From positions 5,965,681 to 6,029,680 of the forward strand of contig OX155973.1 in assembly GCA_944548615.1 (NCBI GenBank): a stretch of DNA of 64,000 nt. Reading direction: 5' to 3'. Shown piece after piece: positions 42,476 to 54,069 of the stretch. The translations under genes and the position numbers were made by a program. This DNA comes from Micropterix aruncella. Lineage: Eukaryota; Arthropoda; Insecta; Lepidoptera; Micropterigidae. The notes beneath the pieces are model-generated. The model was not told the DNA's origin. It worked only from the letters and a program-made list of their open reading frames with translations, and did no database searches. Each line of letters begins with the position of its first letter. The first letter of the stretch is position 1.

Positions 42476-42735
42476 GTTGGGTTTTGGTGAAATCGTAAAT
42501 AAGAAAGGGCCATGACAAATGTGAAGTTAGATAGTTGTCATAGATCCAAGCCTTACGAGGGCCATAAATTAGCAGTGCATCTATCTTTTCCAGGCAACTA
42601 CTGAAATGCTCTATAACATGATCGCCAGAGAGGTCTTTTGCCTGGCAGGTGATTTTCCTGCCAAAAAATTTGAAGTGGTTATTTGGGTCTATAAGGGAGA
42701 TAATAAAGCCCTTATAGTGTCGCTTGTGTGGCCCC
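42476..42735 (-). pseudogene. Restriction-like-endonuclease LINE, part upstream of the X insertion
   Basis: Before the X pair the minus-strand frame reads LIDPNNHFKFFGRKITCQA, DALLIYGPRKAWIYDNYL and IYDFTKTQL. The next codons cross the 15-bp target and continue in frame with the part that ends at 39865. The LINE is cut at about 42735, before its reverse transcriptase. Confidence 0.75.
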
Positions 42736-42739
42736 CCTC

Positions 42740-42985
42740 TGGTCGTTTAGGGCATCCCAGCTGGGATGCCTTAAATGCTGTTGAGCCTGGAAGCTTCGGA
42801 GGCCATTTCCAGACTCTCACAAAAGTCCCTCCGGCTTCTTCGTTTGGCTTTAACAATAGCCTTGCTGTATTCGTTTCGGGCGTTTTTGTATTCCTCTCGT
42901 AGGTGTTGCGAGTTAGTGTTGTTTCCTTGCCCTGTTAAAACACCTTCTCAACCCTAGCCTAAGTTTGGTCAGCTCTAGTTTTCAA
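42740..42985 (-). pseudogene. LINE fragment preceding a reverse transcriptase
   Basis: The translation REYKNARNEYSKAIVKAKRR and RDFCESLEMASEASRL is the basic helical linker found between endonuclease and reverse transcriptase in R1/I/Jockey-type LINEs. It ends at the border of element Y. Confidence 0.55.
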
Positions 42986-42989
42986 CATG

Positions 42990-43340
42990 GGGCCTTTTTA
43001 ACACGCTTTTATTAGGTCGACCTGTATGTAACTATGTAATGGAATCTAAGGTAACTAATTTAACCATCTTTCAAGGATCGTAGCGTCATGAAAATTGGCA
43101 GCTGTATGTAGTTCTGATGACAATTCAATAATATGGTACTGTCGAACTGATCTGATGATGGAATCGGAAGATATGAACTGGAACTTCATGATGAAACATC
43201 GTATCATAACTGTGTTTGGACTTGTTAGAAAAGTCTTGGAATGAACTTTGACCACGATTAGACTTCAAAATCTGATGATGTGGTTTTTACTTGCATTTAT
43301 AAAAGCGTGTTTTTAGTGTTTTTTTTTTAAACTAATAATT
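42990..43340. mobile_element. MITE-like element Y, copy 2 (empty site for MITE Z)
   Basis: Ends TTTTTAACACGCTTTTATTAGG and TTTATAAAAGCGTGTTTTTAGTG are inverted. The interior matches 27124-27350 and the part of copy 1 before 26857 in complement. At about 43221-43232 CTTGTTAGAAAAG is uninterrupted where copy 1 carries MITE Z. Confidence 0.6.
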
Positions 43341-43344
43341 TATT

Positions 43345-43810
43345 TGATTCAAAGGGCAATTCTGCTCGTAGGCGTTTATAACAGCATTTGACAGTGATTG
43401 TGCTGCCTTTTCTAGTTGTTCTTTGGTGTGGAATCGATTCGGAACCATGGTGCGCATGATAGCCAGGTCCCCATCGAATCCTTCCCAGTTGGTATTTTAG
43501 GGTTGCGAGCCCACTGAATTTCCAAGGAGTACCGAAGCGGTTCATCTGAGACCCTGCAGTCTTCGACCAGGTCGGCCACTTGCTTTTTGCAAATCGTGAT
43601 GTCCAATACCTCCTGTCTTCTTGAGTCCATGAAGGTAGGTTATGTTCCTTTGTTGAGGATGGTAAGTTCATTGCCTAAGATAAAGTCGTGCAGGCTTACT
43701 ACCCTCGGGTCTATGTTGGAGCTACCCCAGCACACATGGCGGGAGTTTGCATCGCAACCCTGGAGGAGTTGCAGCCCTGTAGTTGTAAGCTGTAGCAATA
43801 TGTACAGTAA
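43345..43810 (-). pseudogene. LINE apurinic endonuclease-domain fragment
   Basis: Over three frames the minus strand reads CDANSRHVCWGSSNIDPR, HDFILGNELTILNKGT, then DSRRQEVLDITICKKQV and CRVSDEPLRYSLEIQW. This is the catalytic core and C-terminal part of an AP-like endonuclease as in I/R1/LOA-type LINEs (DANSHH and SDH motifs; the SDH histidine region is damaged). It may belong to the same family as the RNase H tails at 2244 and 57362. Confidence 0.7.
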
Positions 43811-43819
43811 AATTTTGAA

Positions 43820-45110
43820 ATAAGAAATATATTTTGCACTAGTAAAAACAATATATTTTTGATGTATTGAATCACAAAAATTTCTACCGCTGCAGAAATG
43901 ACGGTATCTGTTTGTCCGGTTATAGCAAGCGACAAAAAATTTTGCCTGAGACAAAAAATAAGGTATTAATTTTTACATGTGTATTTTCTAGATGAACTAA
44001 AAAAAATATCTAAAACTTATTATCGTTACATTTTTTCAAGGATTTAAAAAAATTAAATCAATTTTCGCCCCAGAATTTTGTGTTTAGTAAAAAGTATAGG
44101 TATATTAAAACATATTTTTCAGATTTTTTTTAGTTCATATAGAATATAATTAATTAATCTTAATTTTTTTTTTTGAACAACTCCATCCGTCAAGTAGTTT
44201 TTTTTATCACCGATAAATATGGTTTTTATCAGAACAGATAAATATGGTTTTGAGAAAAACGCCTTAAAAGTTTTCTTTATAGGTCAGTAGTACCTAAGTT
44301 TTTTTACACTTACAGCAATCTGCAACTATCAGCGATTCCAGAGGTAAAAGATTCATGAATATATTTCAACATTGAGTTAAAGAAAAAAAAACATGAAAAA
44401 CATGTTTTTTAGGGTTGTCTAAACCAGGCTCCCCTCTTAAAATGGATAAAATCCCTACATTTAAAAAAAATGCGCATTCACACTCCATGTTGGTTGGTGA
44501 GCCGGTAAAGTAATGTGATTTTTCCTAAAAGGTATTCTGCGCAATTTATTCTATATTAAATTTTCTACTTCATTCACATTTTGTCTCATACCATACATTG
44601 TATCTGACATGGGAATAGTTGTGAACCCCTGGAATGAGCCATGTGTTTAGGAGATCAAATCCATTTGTTTTAATTTACGATCACTATACACTTCTGGGTT
44701 ATCAGTGTAGATAATCATGCATTCCTCGATGACGGAATCCATTTTCAAGCATTAATGATGGCACGTAGTCCCTCTTCTTCTTATTTGTTCAGCCTATAGG
44801 CGCCCAATATTAGGTGGAGTTCTGTCCAATGAGATGTTCGAAAGCCTCTCTGTAGGTGGCGCAAGCGGCGACTGTTCCTTAAAGGTGTGAAGTGAGCAAC
44901 GCAATGGCCCAGCAAGTATCAATGTATGAGGCGTGAAGAAAAGGAGAACATAAATAAATCAGTTCAATCATTGAATATATAGTGTATTAGATCTCTCAAT
45001 GCCATACTATGTTTCGGCAGCTAGGATGTTACTATAAAACGTAACGTCCAAATGGCACGCATTGTTCTAAACAATGATAATGGTTGACTGTAAGATATCG
45101 CTAGAGCGAT
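43820..45110. other. AT-rich DNA without a recognised gene
   Basis: Only poly-T/poly-A stretches, a short direct repeat (GATAAATATGGTTTT at 44212 and 44239) and a phrase shared with 38690-38735 (44985-45075) were seen. Confidence 0.4.
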
Positions 45111-45114
45111 AAGT

Positions 45115-45212
45115 CTGCCATTTGTGCATAAATTGTCTTTTTTATAAAACCAGTGTAATATTCAGTAAGTTATGTTTTTATAGCACAATAAAGTTATTCT
45201 ATTCTATTCTAT
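45115..45212 (+). mobile_element. LINE 3' end with TTCTA tail
   Basis: AGCGATAAGTCTGCCATTTG, a T-rich stretch, then CACAATAAAG and a TTCTATTCTATTCTATT tail form a typical insect LINE 3' terminus. No coding part is attached. Confidence 0.5.
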
Positions 45213-45389
45213 TAATCTTCTCTTATGTCCATAAAAAGTGTTTTAAATACGCCTATACGGTATCCTATTTTAAAATATAATAACAAACAATCTTTAATCT
45301 AAAAACAAAATTTTGCAAAAAAAAGTATATAAAAAATAATAAAAATATTTTATTAATATTATCTACATGAAGAGGCAAAGTATCATTTC

Positions 45390-45475
45390 TGGTTTGTTTT
45401 TCAGCTAGCCACAGGCAGCGCGATTCGTTTCTCGGCTAGCCTCAGGTGGCGCAAATCCATTTTCGGCTAATTAAG
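45390..45475. repeat. 31-bp minisatellite, left part
   Basis: Two and a half units (TTCGTTTCTCGGCTAGCCTC followed by AGGTGGCGCAAA) in the same orientation as the array at 50672-50845. LINE A lies between the two blocks, so it most likely inserted into one array. Confidence 0.75.
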
Positions 45476-45540
45476 ATATTGTGACATTTTAACAAATTAT
45501 TATGACATATAACGTGATATTAATCATCGAGGTAACCATT

Positions 45541-47991
45541 TTATTTCCAAGGGTCTTTGTCGTCTAGATAATCATTTATTTTATAGTAGCCCTTTAAGTA
45601 CAGCTTCTTCTTAATAAATGACTTAAATTGTATCACAGATAAATTTTGCATGTTTACTGGGACTTTATTGTAGAAGCGTATACATTGCCCTTTGAATGAT
45701 TTTGTGGTTTTGGAGAGTCGACTTTTATGGTCAGCAAGTTTATTTTTATTTCTAGTATTGACACCATGCCTATCAGTTTTTTAAAAACAGTTCTTTATTT
45801 TTATGCACATACATTAAGTTTTCATAGATGTAATGAGATGCAAGTGTCAAAATATTTATTTCTTTAAATTTTCCGCGGAACGACTGTCTAGCACCCAATT
45901 TATAAATAGCGCGGATGGCTCGTTTCTGTAGTATAAATATTTTATCAGCGTCAGCAGCATGACCCCACAGCAAAATGCCATACGACATCAAGCTGTGAAA
46001 ATAGCTGAAGTAAACCAGCCTCGTGGTGTCTATATCTGTTAAATTACGAATTTTTTTTTACAGCATATGCCACAGCCTGTCGGCCAATTTCTTAATGTGT
46101 GGTCCCCATTGTAGCTTTTTATCTAAAGTGATACCAAGGAATACAGTGGAATCGACCAGTTCTAGGCTCTTATTTTTTATGATAATATTTGGCCCTATCT
46201 GCTTTACATTTGGAAGTGATAATTTTAGACATTTTGTTTTCTTTTCATTTAGCAGCAGATTGTTTGCTGTGAACCATTCCACAACATTCGAGATAGAATC
46301 ATTCACATCGTCATAATTATTTTGTTGTCTACCTACTTTGAATAGCAAAGAGGTATCATCTGCGAATAAAACTATCTCACAATTTGGTTTTACTGTGTAA
46401 GGTAAATCATTTATATAAATAAGAAAAAGAAACGGTCCAAGTATTGAACCTTGTGGTACTCCCATGTATTCTAACGAGCCGGATGATCTCTCTCCGCCAA
46501 CATCAACCTTCTGAACCCTATCATTTAAATAGTTTTTAAGAAGGGCTAATGAACTACCTGTAATGCCGTAGTGTTCAAGTTTCCTAACCAATGTGTCGTG
46601 CTGTACGCAGTCAAAGGCCTTGGAAAGGTCACAAAATATGCCGACTACATCTCGTGACTCCTCCCAGGCATTAAAAATTTCATGAATAAGCTCAACACCT
46701 GCATCGGTTGTTGAACGACCCCGTGTGAAACCAAATTGTTTCTTATGCATTAATTTATAAGTATGGAAATGTATGAGTAGCTGGTTTAACATAATTTTTT
46801 CAAACAGCTTACTAAGAGTCGGCAGTATCGATACAGGTCTGAAGTTAGTAGGGTCGGTTTTACTACTGCTTTTAAATAATGGTACTATTTTACTGTGTTT
46901 CATAAGATTAGGAAATACTCCAGTTTCAATACATCTGTTAAAAAGAGCTGATAAATGGGGGGCCATTGAATATATTACAGAACTAATAATTTTAACAGAG
47001 TCCATCCAGGTCGAGTGTCTTTTTTAAATGTAAATTTTTGAAAGTTTTAATAAATTCTATGGGATAAATCGACTTAAAACTAAAGTCTACATCACATCTA
47101 TGAACGTTCTGTATGAGCAAAGATTCAGCCACTATAGAAGATGAGTTGAGCGTCTTGGTAGTTGAAACTGGAATATCTGCAAAAAACGATTCAAATGCAT
47201 AAGCCACTTCTCTATGACTGGTAATGAGCTTATCTTTAATTAACAATTCAAATTGAAGGTCACGAGTTTTGAATTTTCCAGTTTCTTTGTTGATAATTTG
47301 CCAAGTCGTTTTTACGACATCTGTACTATTTATAATTTTATTATTAATAAACTTTGATTTTGCAATAGCACAATCTCTTTTAAAACATTTTGAGACGTTT
47401 TTGATATATTTGGCAAATTCGTTACTTTTATTAAACGATTTCTCTGCATATAAATCAAAAAGTTTATTCCTATTTCTATATATTTCAGGCGTCGCCCAAT
47501 CACTGTTAGTATAAAATATTCTTAGTCTTAAATATTCTACTGCATTCTGATTGTATTACATCAAACAAAGAGTTATAATATCGGTTTGGGTCTTCATCAT
47601 AGTCAACTTCTACTAATCGCGAACATACATTATCTCTAAACTGTGTAAGCCGAGTATCATTGACGGGAGTACATTTAATTTCTTTTTGTATCATATTTTT
47701 GTTCCTAATGTCTTTCAATATAACTAATTGGCCTAAGTGGTCAGAATCTATCTTATTCAGTGTCGATTTATGAACTGGTTCAATATTTGTGAAAATGTTG
47801 TCAATACAAGTTGAGGATTCTGGGGTAATTCTCGTAGGTTCTAAGAAAAGATTCACAAGATTATAGCATAGAAAAAAAGATTTAAGCCTACTACTAGTTG
47901 TAGTATTTTCTAATAAATTGATATTAAAATCACCACAAACCATAACATCTTTATTTTTATTATTGGTAATTTTATATAGTGCTTCATCCAT
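45541..47991 (-). pseudogene. LINE 'A' endonuclease C-terminal part, reverse transcriptase and tail
   Basis: On the minus strand from 47991: endonuclease half (VMVCGDFNINLLE, CIDNIFTN, KIDSDHLGQLV), linker, then reverse transcriptase at 47005-46058 with FRPVSILPTLSKLFEKI, FCDLSKAFDCVQHDTL, YMGVPQGSILGPFLFLIYIN, the intact catalytic FADD, and FLGITLDKKLQWGPHIKKLA. A stop or frame change near 46058 precedes the C-terminal region (LLWGHAADADKIFILQKRAI) that ends at 45541 after a YLDDKDPWK tail. The family is CR1/Jockey-like. Frame breaks at about 47500, 47250, 47000 and 46058 make it inactive. Confidence 0.85.
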
Positions 47992-48009
47992 GACCTGCTC
48001 AAAACGGTC

Positions 48010-49936
48010 AAATGATTTATTTATTTATTTTATTTATTTATTTAAGAATTAATTACTATAAAACATTGATTAGCTTACAAAAATAACAGGAACCGAATGG
48101 CAAAACCTTAACCTTTTGCTTATTTGTTTCTGTCACCCAACTGGGACTAGCCCGTTCTAGGGTGGACAGGACTCCAATATTACAATCAAGTTTGCTTGAT
48201 TGCTTGGTTGCCTACAAATGTACAAGTTTTAGTAAAAAGCTAATGACACTAAATTGCCCTAAAATGTGGTCTTCAGAATAAAATAAAAAATAATAATAAT
48301 AAAAAAATATTAAAAATATATAATAAATAAAATGCAATTCCATTATTAAATCGGCAATAAATATAATTTAAAATCGATTAAATAATATAAATAAAGTTAT
48401 ATGTGAGAAAAGAAAGAAACAGTCATTATTATTTAATATTATGTTTTAAGTAATATAAGATTTAATATAAAAATACCTAGTCTAAAAGTATAATTCATTG
48501 TCAAAGTCAAATATTTTTTGGTAGTTAGTTCAATGTTAAAAAATACTTAACATATAAGTTTAAAAATATGTTAATAATTTGTGCACCTAAGTTTTATTAT
48601 ACTATTATTTCTAACATTTGATGTATGGTTAGTCTGTCATGATTCGATAACCATTTCTTTAATTTATTTTTGAATTCCCTAAATGTCAAATTCATTTTTA
48701 TTTCCATATTGATCAGATTGTAAAATCTCGGCGCAATGAAAGAGTAATGTCTTTGACCAAATGATGTTTTCCTTCTGGGTATTATTAAGCTATTTTCTAC
48801 AACTTGTCTCGTTGGTCGCCGGTTCTGAATTATTCCTAAATTTGAGTTATTGTCCAAAAATAGCCTTAAGAGGGAAGTTTTTAGAAAAAGTTGCCTACAA
48901 TCAAGAACTTTAGCTTCCTTATACAGTTCATTAGTGGGATGGCGATATGGTCTACGTAGAATAATTTTTAATATAAATTTCTGCGCAACTTGCAATGGCT
49001 CTAGCAGGGTTTTACCACATCCACCCCATCCAATTATGCCGTAAGTAATAAGCGATTCACATAAAGCATAATAAACAGTTTTTAGTGTTTTGGAATCCAG
49101 AATATTCCTCAGTTCTTTGAAAACATATCCAAGGATTCGCACCTTCGTAGCCACGTTATGTATATGAGAATCCCAACGGAGAAAGCAATCTAGAGTGATG
49201 CCTAGATATTTCCAAGATATTTCTCTTTGTAGAGGCTGACAGTTACAAGACTCTATGCTATCGCATTCGTGTATTACAATAGTTTTATTAGTAGTGGGTT
49301 GACCTCTGGTTGTTATACTAAATGGCATGTATTTGGTTTTGCCAACATTAAGCGTCAACATAAAGTTTCCTAGCCAATTTTTAACAATTTCCATGCCCTC
49401 GTTTGCTTTCTCAAATGTGTAATCCCAGTTTGAACCCTTGAATAGTATAACGGTGTCATCGGCATATGTGATGATTTTACCTACTGGTAACTGACATAGG
49501 TCATTTATGTAGACGAGGAATAAAATGGGTCCCAAAACGCTACCCTGTGGCACACCATACGTGAGATGCTGGCTTTTACTCTGGAGGCCCTGGATGGTGA
49601 CACTTTGTACCCTGTTGGATAGGTAACTATCAAACCATTTAAGACTTGTATAGTTAATTCCTACACTGCTCAGTTTGCATAATAATATATTATGAGGAAC
49701 GGAGTCAAAAGCCTTTGCAAGGTCAAGGAAAACTCCTAGGCACTTGTCTCCTTTATCCACCGTTTCGACTATAAATTCTGTTAAGGCAGCTATAGCGTCT
49801 GTTGTCCCTAAACCTTCCCTAAAACCGAACTGATTGTCTGAGAGTATTTTATTTTCAATTAAAAATTTATAGAGTCTCGCCTTTGCAACTTTCTCGAAGA
49901 TTTTGGAGATCGTGTTTAGAATGGATATAGGTGGAT
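48010..49936 (-). mobile_element. LINE 'B', 5'-truncated, inserted in LINE 'A'
   Basis: From about 49936 the minus strand reads PISILNTISKIFEKVAKARL, QFGFREGLGTTDAIAAL, then a long open frame to 48597. The frame contains FLDLAKAFDSVPHNI, YGVPQGSVLGPILFLVYIND, YADDTVILF (catalytic YADD), WKYLGITLDCFLRWDSHI and a C-terminal region. The 590-bp 3' UTR ends in TAAATAAATAAA at 48010. A short TCAT on both sides may be the target duplication. The reverse transcriptase is undamaged from motif 0 to the stop, so this is a rather young insertion. Its 3' UTR also holds the empty Helitron site. Confidence 0.9.
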
Positions 49937-50640
49937 GAGTTTGGGGTTCTGTGTATGCTTAAAACAATAAGCCGCTCCAGCTCCACACAAGCTATTTCAA
50001 TGGTCTGCTCTACAGAGAGGCCCACAATATCAGCGCGGTCCTTGAATTTTAAAGAATTACGAACAATAATTAATGAACCGCCACGTATTGCATGCCCCCT
50101 GCAGAACGAACTTGCAACTTTGTGATTTTTGAAACCAAACATAAGCTGATGATATTGAAGCCAATGTTCTGTTAAACATATTACATCAATTTTGTCACAG
50201 TCTAGGAAAAGCTCCGATTCCAAATCTTTACTACTCATTCCTTGAATATTTTGATGTACCAAGCTAATACAATTTTTATATGATAAATTACTACTGTCGT
50301 CTGTTTGGTAACGAGGTTTTATACAATTTTTGATATTATCACATAATTTACTTATTTTCTTTGTGTCACTACATAATTTGTTAATATTATTGCCATATGT
50401 CAAATAGTGGCCAGAGTATAGCTCTATTGTCTTATAATTTAGTTTAAATTAAATGTCAACGTATTAATGGAATTAATAATAGAATAACATAGCAATTCTG
50501 CTAAGTGTCTGGTGTAAAATGATTGTAAATAATACATATTATTTTTCGTCAGAATAAAGTTTTTGCTAATGAAAACATTAGTATCAAACATTACTAATTT
50601 ATGTTCATGACGACATATTAGTGTGTGCAACGTAGAATTT
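49937..50640 (-). pseudogene. LINE 'A' 5' part: endonuclease N-terminal half
   Basis: The frame on the minus strand reads SLVHQNIQGMSSKDLESEL, VICLTEHWLQ (the catalytic ICLTEH glutamate), GHAIRGGSLIIV and VLSIHRTPNSS, then breaks at the LINE B insertion. The second half restarts at 48009 with FDRFEQVMDEAL. Upstream is about 240 bp of possible 5' UTR or ORF1 remnant to the minisatellite border. Confidence 0.82.
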
Positions 50641-50671
50641 AAATTATATCTAATATTGTATCTAGGCTATC

Positions 50672-50845
50672 TACGGTCAGCGCGGTTCGTTTCCTGGCTT
50701 GCCTTGGGCGGCGAAGTTCGTTTCTCGGCTCGCCTCAGGCGGAGCGGTTTGTTTCTCAGCAAACCTTGGGCGACGCAGTTCATTTCTCGGCTCGCCTCGG
50801 GCGGCACAGTTCGTTACTCGGCTCACCTCCAGCGGAGCGTCACTT
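50672..50845. repeat. 31-bp GC-rich minisatellite
   Basis: Five units of TTCGTTTCTCGGCTCGCCTC followed by an 11-base GGCGG-type part start at 50686, 50717, 50748, 50779 and 50810, exactly 31 bases apart. Frames across it are open by repetition only. Confidence 0.9.
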
Positions 50846-50859
50846 CAAAGACTTTCTCG

Positions 50860-51078
50860 GCAAGACCCCTCATGCACTAAACCCCCTAAACACCCCCCCT
50901 AAATCCCTCACTCCCCCCCTCAAAACCCCTCCACCCTATCCCCCTACCTTCATCCTCACCCTTTACCCCTTCCCTCTCTACGCCCTTCCTCTCCCCATCA
51001 ACTCAAACCACCCTCCTCTCTCACCCCCTCTCCGCCTCTCTCACCCCCTCTCCGCCTCTCTCACCCCCTCGCAGCCTT
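50860..51078. repeat. C-rich polypyrimidine tract with 20-bp repeats
   Basis: About 215 bases are almost free of G on this strand. The last part has three tandem 20-base units (CTCTCTCACCCCCTCTCCGC) at 51017-51076. The complementary strand is G-rich with several G-runs. Confidence 0.85.
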
Positions 51079-51079
51079 T

Positions 51080-51597
51080 GGACAAGATCTATTGAAATAT
51101 CTAACGACAACAAAAGCATTTCACTGCTAACTCTGACAGGACCTTAGTAAGGAAGCCAAGACATTTTCTCGTCAAATTAACTGCCCTACCTTTGGGTTAT
51201 TATTCGAAATATAGGTAAATCCGTTTTTTTGTTGTCCTTGTATTGCGTTGTCTTTGTAATTGTGTAAATTATCTCTTTGCATTTCTCTGATATTTTCTCT
51301 TTTATGTATCCTTTGTATTTTTATTTCGTTGTCTTTTTTATTTTTATTTCCTTATGTATTCTAATATTTTCTAACATTTCCAATATGATGGAAAAAATAT
51401 TTCCTTGACTGTATGTATGACTTGCATACCATTATACCAATACAATAATTGAATCTATATGTCACCAGTCAATAATACTTTACACGCGGTGGTACCAATC
51501 ATTTATATTTACCGCTACGCTGCAATTTCATGATGGCTCTCACGATCGCCGCAATCCTGTGAAAGCACAAGACACCCCAAAATCTTTAAAAAAATGT
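51080..51597. other. SNAPC4 3' flank and possible 3' UTR
   Basis: Sequence after the SNAPC4 stop codon. No clear AATAAA was identified close to the stop on the minus strand. An acceptor-like CTTGTGCTTTCACAG occurs on the minus strand about 55 bases downstream but the coding frame has already ended. Confidence 0.3.
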
Positions 51598-52642
51598 TTA
51601 TTTTTTGCGTTTATTCATTGTGGACAAAAATACAGGCCAGAAGAGCGCCGACTCGAATCGCTCTTCCCACAGCTGTGAGGCATCGTTTCGCAGAGTCACA
51701 GTTATCTTTCGTTGCTCTTCTTTAATTCTGTTATAGTAGGGTTCGGCGACACGAATATAAGTCTTCAGTCTCTCGTACCCGAGTAGGGTCTCGAGCGAAG
51801 GCGGCAGAAACGCGATCAACGGGAACAACATGGCGATGGGAGTTTCTTCCTTCTTCTTCCCGTACGTCCTGACAAGGGGTTCGTTCGCGGCCATCGGTTG
51901 CGCTGCGTTCAATCCGGCAACCAGATGAGGTTCCCAGTATTTATCCGGGTCGATCTTATCCCTCGCCTTTTGGGAGAGATCCGCCTTTAAAAGCGCTAGG
52001 ATTTGGAATAGGTTCAAAGCGGACAACTTTGGCTTCTTCTCTTTCTGTTCCGCTTTCTCGAATATGAAGTACGTTATTAGTTCCGAATCGATTTGGTCGG
52101 ATTCGTCCTCTGCACTTGTTTTAACCGCTGTATCATCGCACTTCTCAGCGCTCAGTTCTTCGTTTAGCTCTTTTATCGCCGCATCCAGGTCTATTTTACC
52201 GCCGAAGCTTTTCTTTATTTCGGAATAGAGCGAGAGCGCTGCGGCCGAGCGGCGAGGAGCGTCTTCCACGTACATATTCGGATTCGCCGTGAACCAACGC
52301 TGCAACCGGTTCAGACGCAACCGTATCTGGTGGGGGTTTCTCCCCGGTAGGAACTGCCCGAGCGACGTAAATGAACGTTTTGTGAGGTTATCCTGCTCTT
52401 TCACGTGCTTGAGCAAGAGCAAGTCTTCGTCAGTGGTCCACGTCCTTCGCTTTTTCCTGAGGCGGATGACGTGGCGCTGGATCTGGTTGCTGGAGCGGTG
52501 TTTAAGCAGCGGTCCGAGCTTTGCAGTTTCAGTCTTGCCGTATTTTTCCAGAGCGGCGACAATCACGCGATCCTCCGCATCTGTAAACGGTCCCTTATGT
52601 ATCTCCGGTTGTAGACTATAAAACCATCGATTGTACACCTGC
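51598..52642 (-). CDS. SNAPC4: SNAPC4 (SNAP190), last exon found: Myb repeats and C terminus
   Basis: The acceptor TTTTTTTTCAG precedes GCAGGTGTACAATCG. The exon completes a split Myb repeat (QVYNRWFYSL) and holds two more, GPFTDAEDRVIVAALEKYG...HVIRLRKK and RTWTTDEDLLLLKHV...LRLNRLQRW, with the spaced tryptophan/aromatic residues of Myb helices. An acidic, low-complexity linker (about residues 160-215) and a helical C terminus ending NKRKK follow. In the snRNA-activating complex SNAPC4 is the DNA-contacting scaffold that binds the proximal sequence element of Pol II and Pol III snRNA promoters (Drosophila Pbp95). The gene reads toward the collagen gene on the same strand. Confidence 0.87.
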
Positions 52643-52734
52643 CTGAAAAAAAACATACTGGTAACATGTTAAAAGATTAAGCTGTTTTACATACTTCTTT
52701 GTCTCAACCGCTGGACCGAGAACTAGGATGGGAG

Positions 52735-54065
52735 TATATCGACCGATGTTATATATCTTGACTTCGAAAAGGCCTTCGACAGTTACTGTAAGAAGGCTTC
52801 TGCAAAAACTTGAGCATCTCGGAATTCGAGGGAAAATTTTAAGTTGGATATCAGACTTCTTAACCGGCCACACCTTCCAAGTGAAAGTAGGCAACTCTAA
52901 ATCTGAATATTTCACTGTATCCAGTGCTAAGTCTAGTTTTGTTCACCTTGTATATTACGGATCTTTAACGCTCAATCACATCGCAGAGCAGCTACTTTGC
53001 CGATTGTCGAAATTCTTCGCCAATCCTATTCTACGCAGTGGACAGCTTCAGCAAGATCTTGACAAGATCAAAGCGCGGACGGAAGATTGGTTGGAACACC
53101 GAGAAATGTGTATTGCTTCATATTGGGAAAAGCAACCCCAACAAACAATATTTTCTGGCAAACGCCCAATTAGAAGCAATCGAGCAACAAAAAGATCTTG
53201 GAATAACAATTACTGATGATCTCAAATGGGAGAAACACATAATTGCAATTGCTAAAAGTGCTAACTCGACTCTCTATCTAATACGGAAGGCTTTTCAACA
53301 TCTGTCAATAGATGTTTTTATCAAGATCTACAAGGCATATGTGAGACCTATTCTTGAGTATGGCTATTAGATCTGGAATCCTTACTTTTGCAAAGATGTA
53401 GATATTCTGGAAAAGCTTCAGCGAAGGGCAACCAAAATGCCAGTGGGCCTGAAGAATAGGAATTATGAAGATCGCTTGGAATTACTTGGAATTACCACTC
53501 TCAAACAAAGAAGACAAAGAAAGGACTTGATTGAGACATATAAAAATCTAACACATTATTGCGAAGTACCTGGACTGAAAAATATTTACAAATTCAAATT
53601 CAACACAAATCTTCGAGGCCACAACAAAAAACTCAACCGTACAAAATTTAAATCAAACCCTCTTAACCCTTCAGGCCTCGGCCCCTCAGCCGATTGACAA
53701 GTTGATGTCCCAAAAAAATTTAGTCAAAATTAGTAAAAAAATTGAATTGTGACACTGTCTCACCAAAACATTAATTACTGACAAACCATTGTACCCATAA
53801 TTAAGATATAACATATTAACATAATAAAACATAATAAAATAAAACAAATTAAATTAAAATAAAATTAAAACGGGGCCGTCACACTGAATCGTGTTTTGGC
53901 CGATATCGGCCAATCGAGGCCTGAGGGGTTAAGAACATTCTGCAAAATAGAGTGGTGGACATGTGGAATAAACTACCACTTGAAGTGATTAGTGCAAGCT
54001 CTGTCAATCAATTTAAAAACAGACTCGATTTGTACCTAAAAACTTGTTAATACTGTTAATATTAT
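52735..54065 (+). pseudogene. LINE in SNAPC4 intron, antisense, interrupted by a MITE
   Basis: Across frames the plus strand reads VIYLDFEKAFD, LLQKLEHLGIRGKILSWISD, EKCVLLHIGKSNPNKQYFL, KDLGITITDDLKWEKHI, YVRPILEYGY, a stop, then LEKLQRRATKMPVGLKNRNY. After the MITE it reads VVDMWNKLPLEVISASSVNQ and ends with a stop near 54046. The region holding motifs B and C (the catalytic aspartates) is deleted or unrecognisable near 52930, so it is dead. It begins less than 100 bp from the SNAPC4 acceptor. Confidence 0.8.
53663..53932. mobile_element. piggyBac-type MITE, 270 bp with TTAA duplication
   Basis: TTAA at 53663-53666 and 53929-53932. Inverted ends are CCCTTCAGGCCTCGGCC and, in complement, CCCCTCAGGCCTCGATTGGCC. 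Removing the element and one TTAA restores the LINE reading frame across the site. Confidence 0.88.
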
Positions 54066-54069
54066 ATGA

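Noticed and set aside
50623..51095. Open frames of 67-109 residues
   Set aside because: They are products of the 31-bp minisatellite and the C-rich tract.
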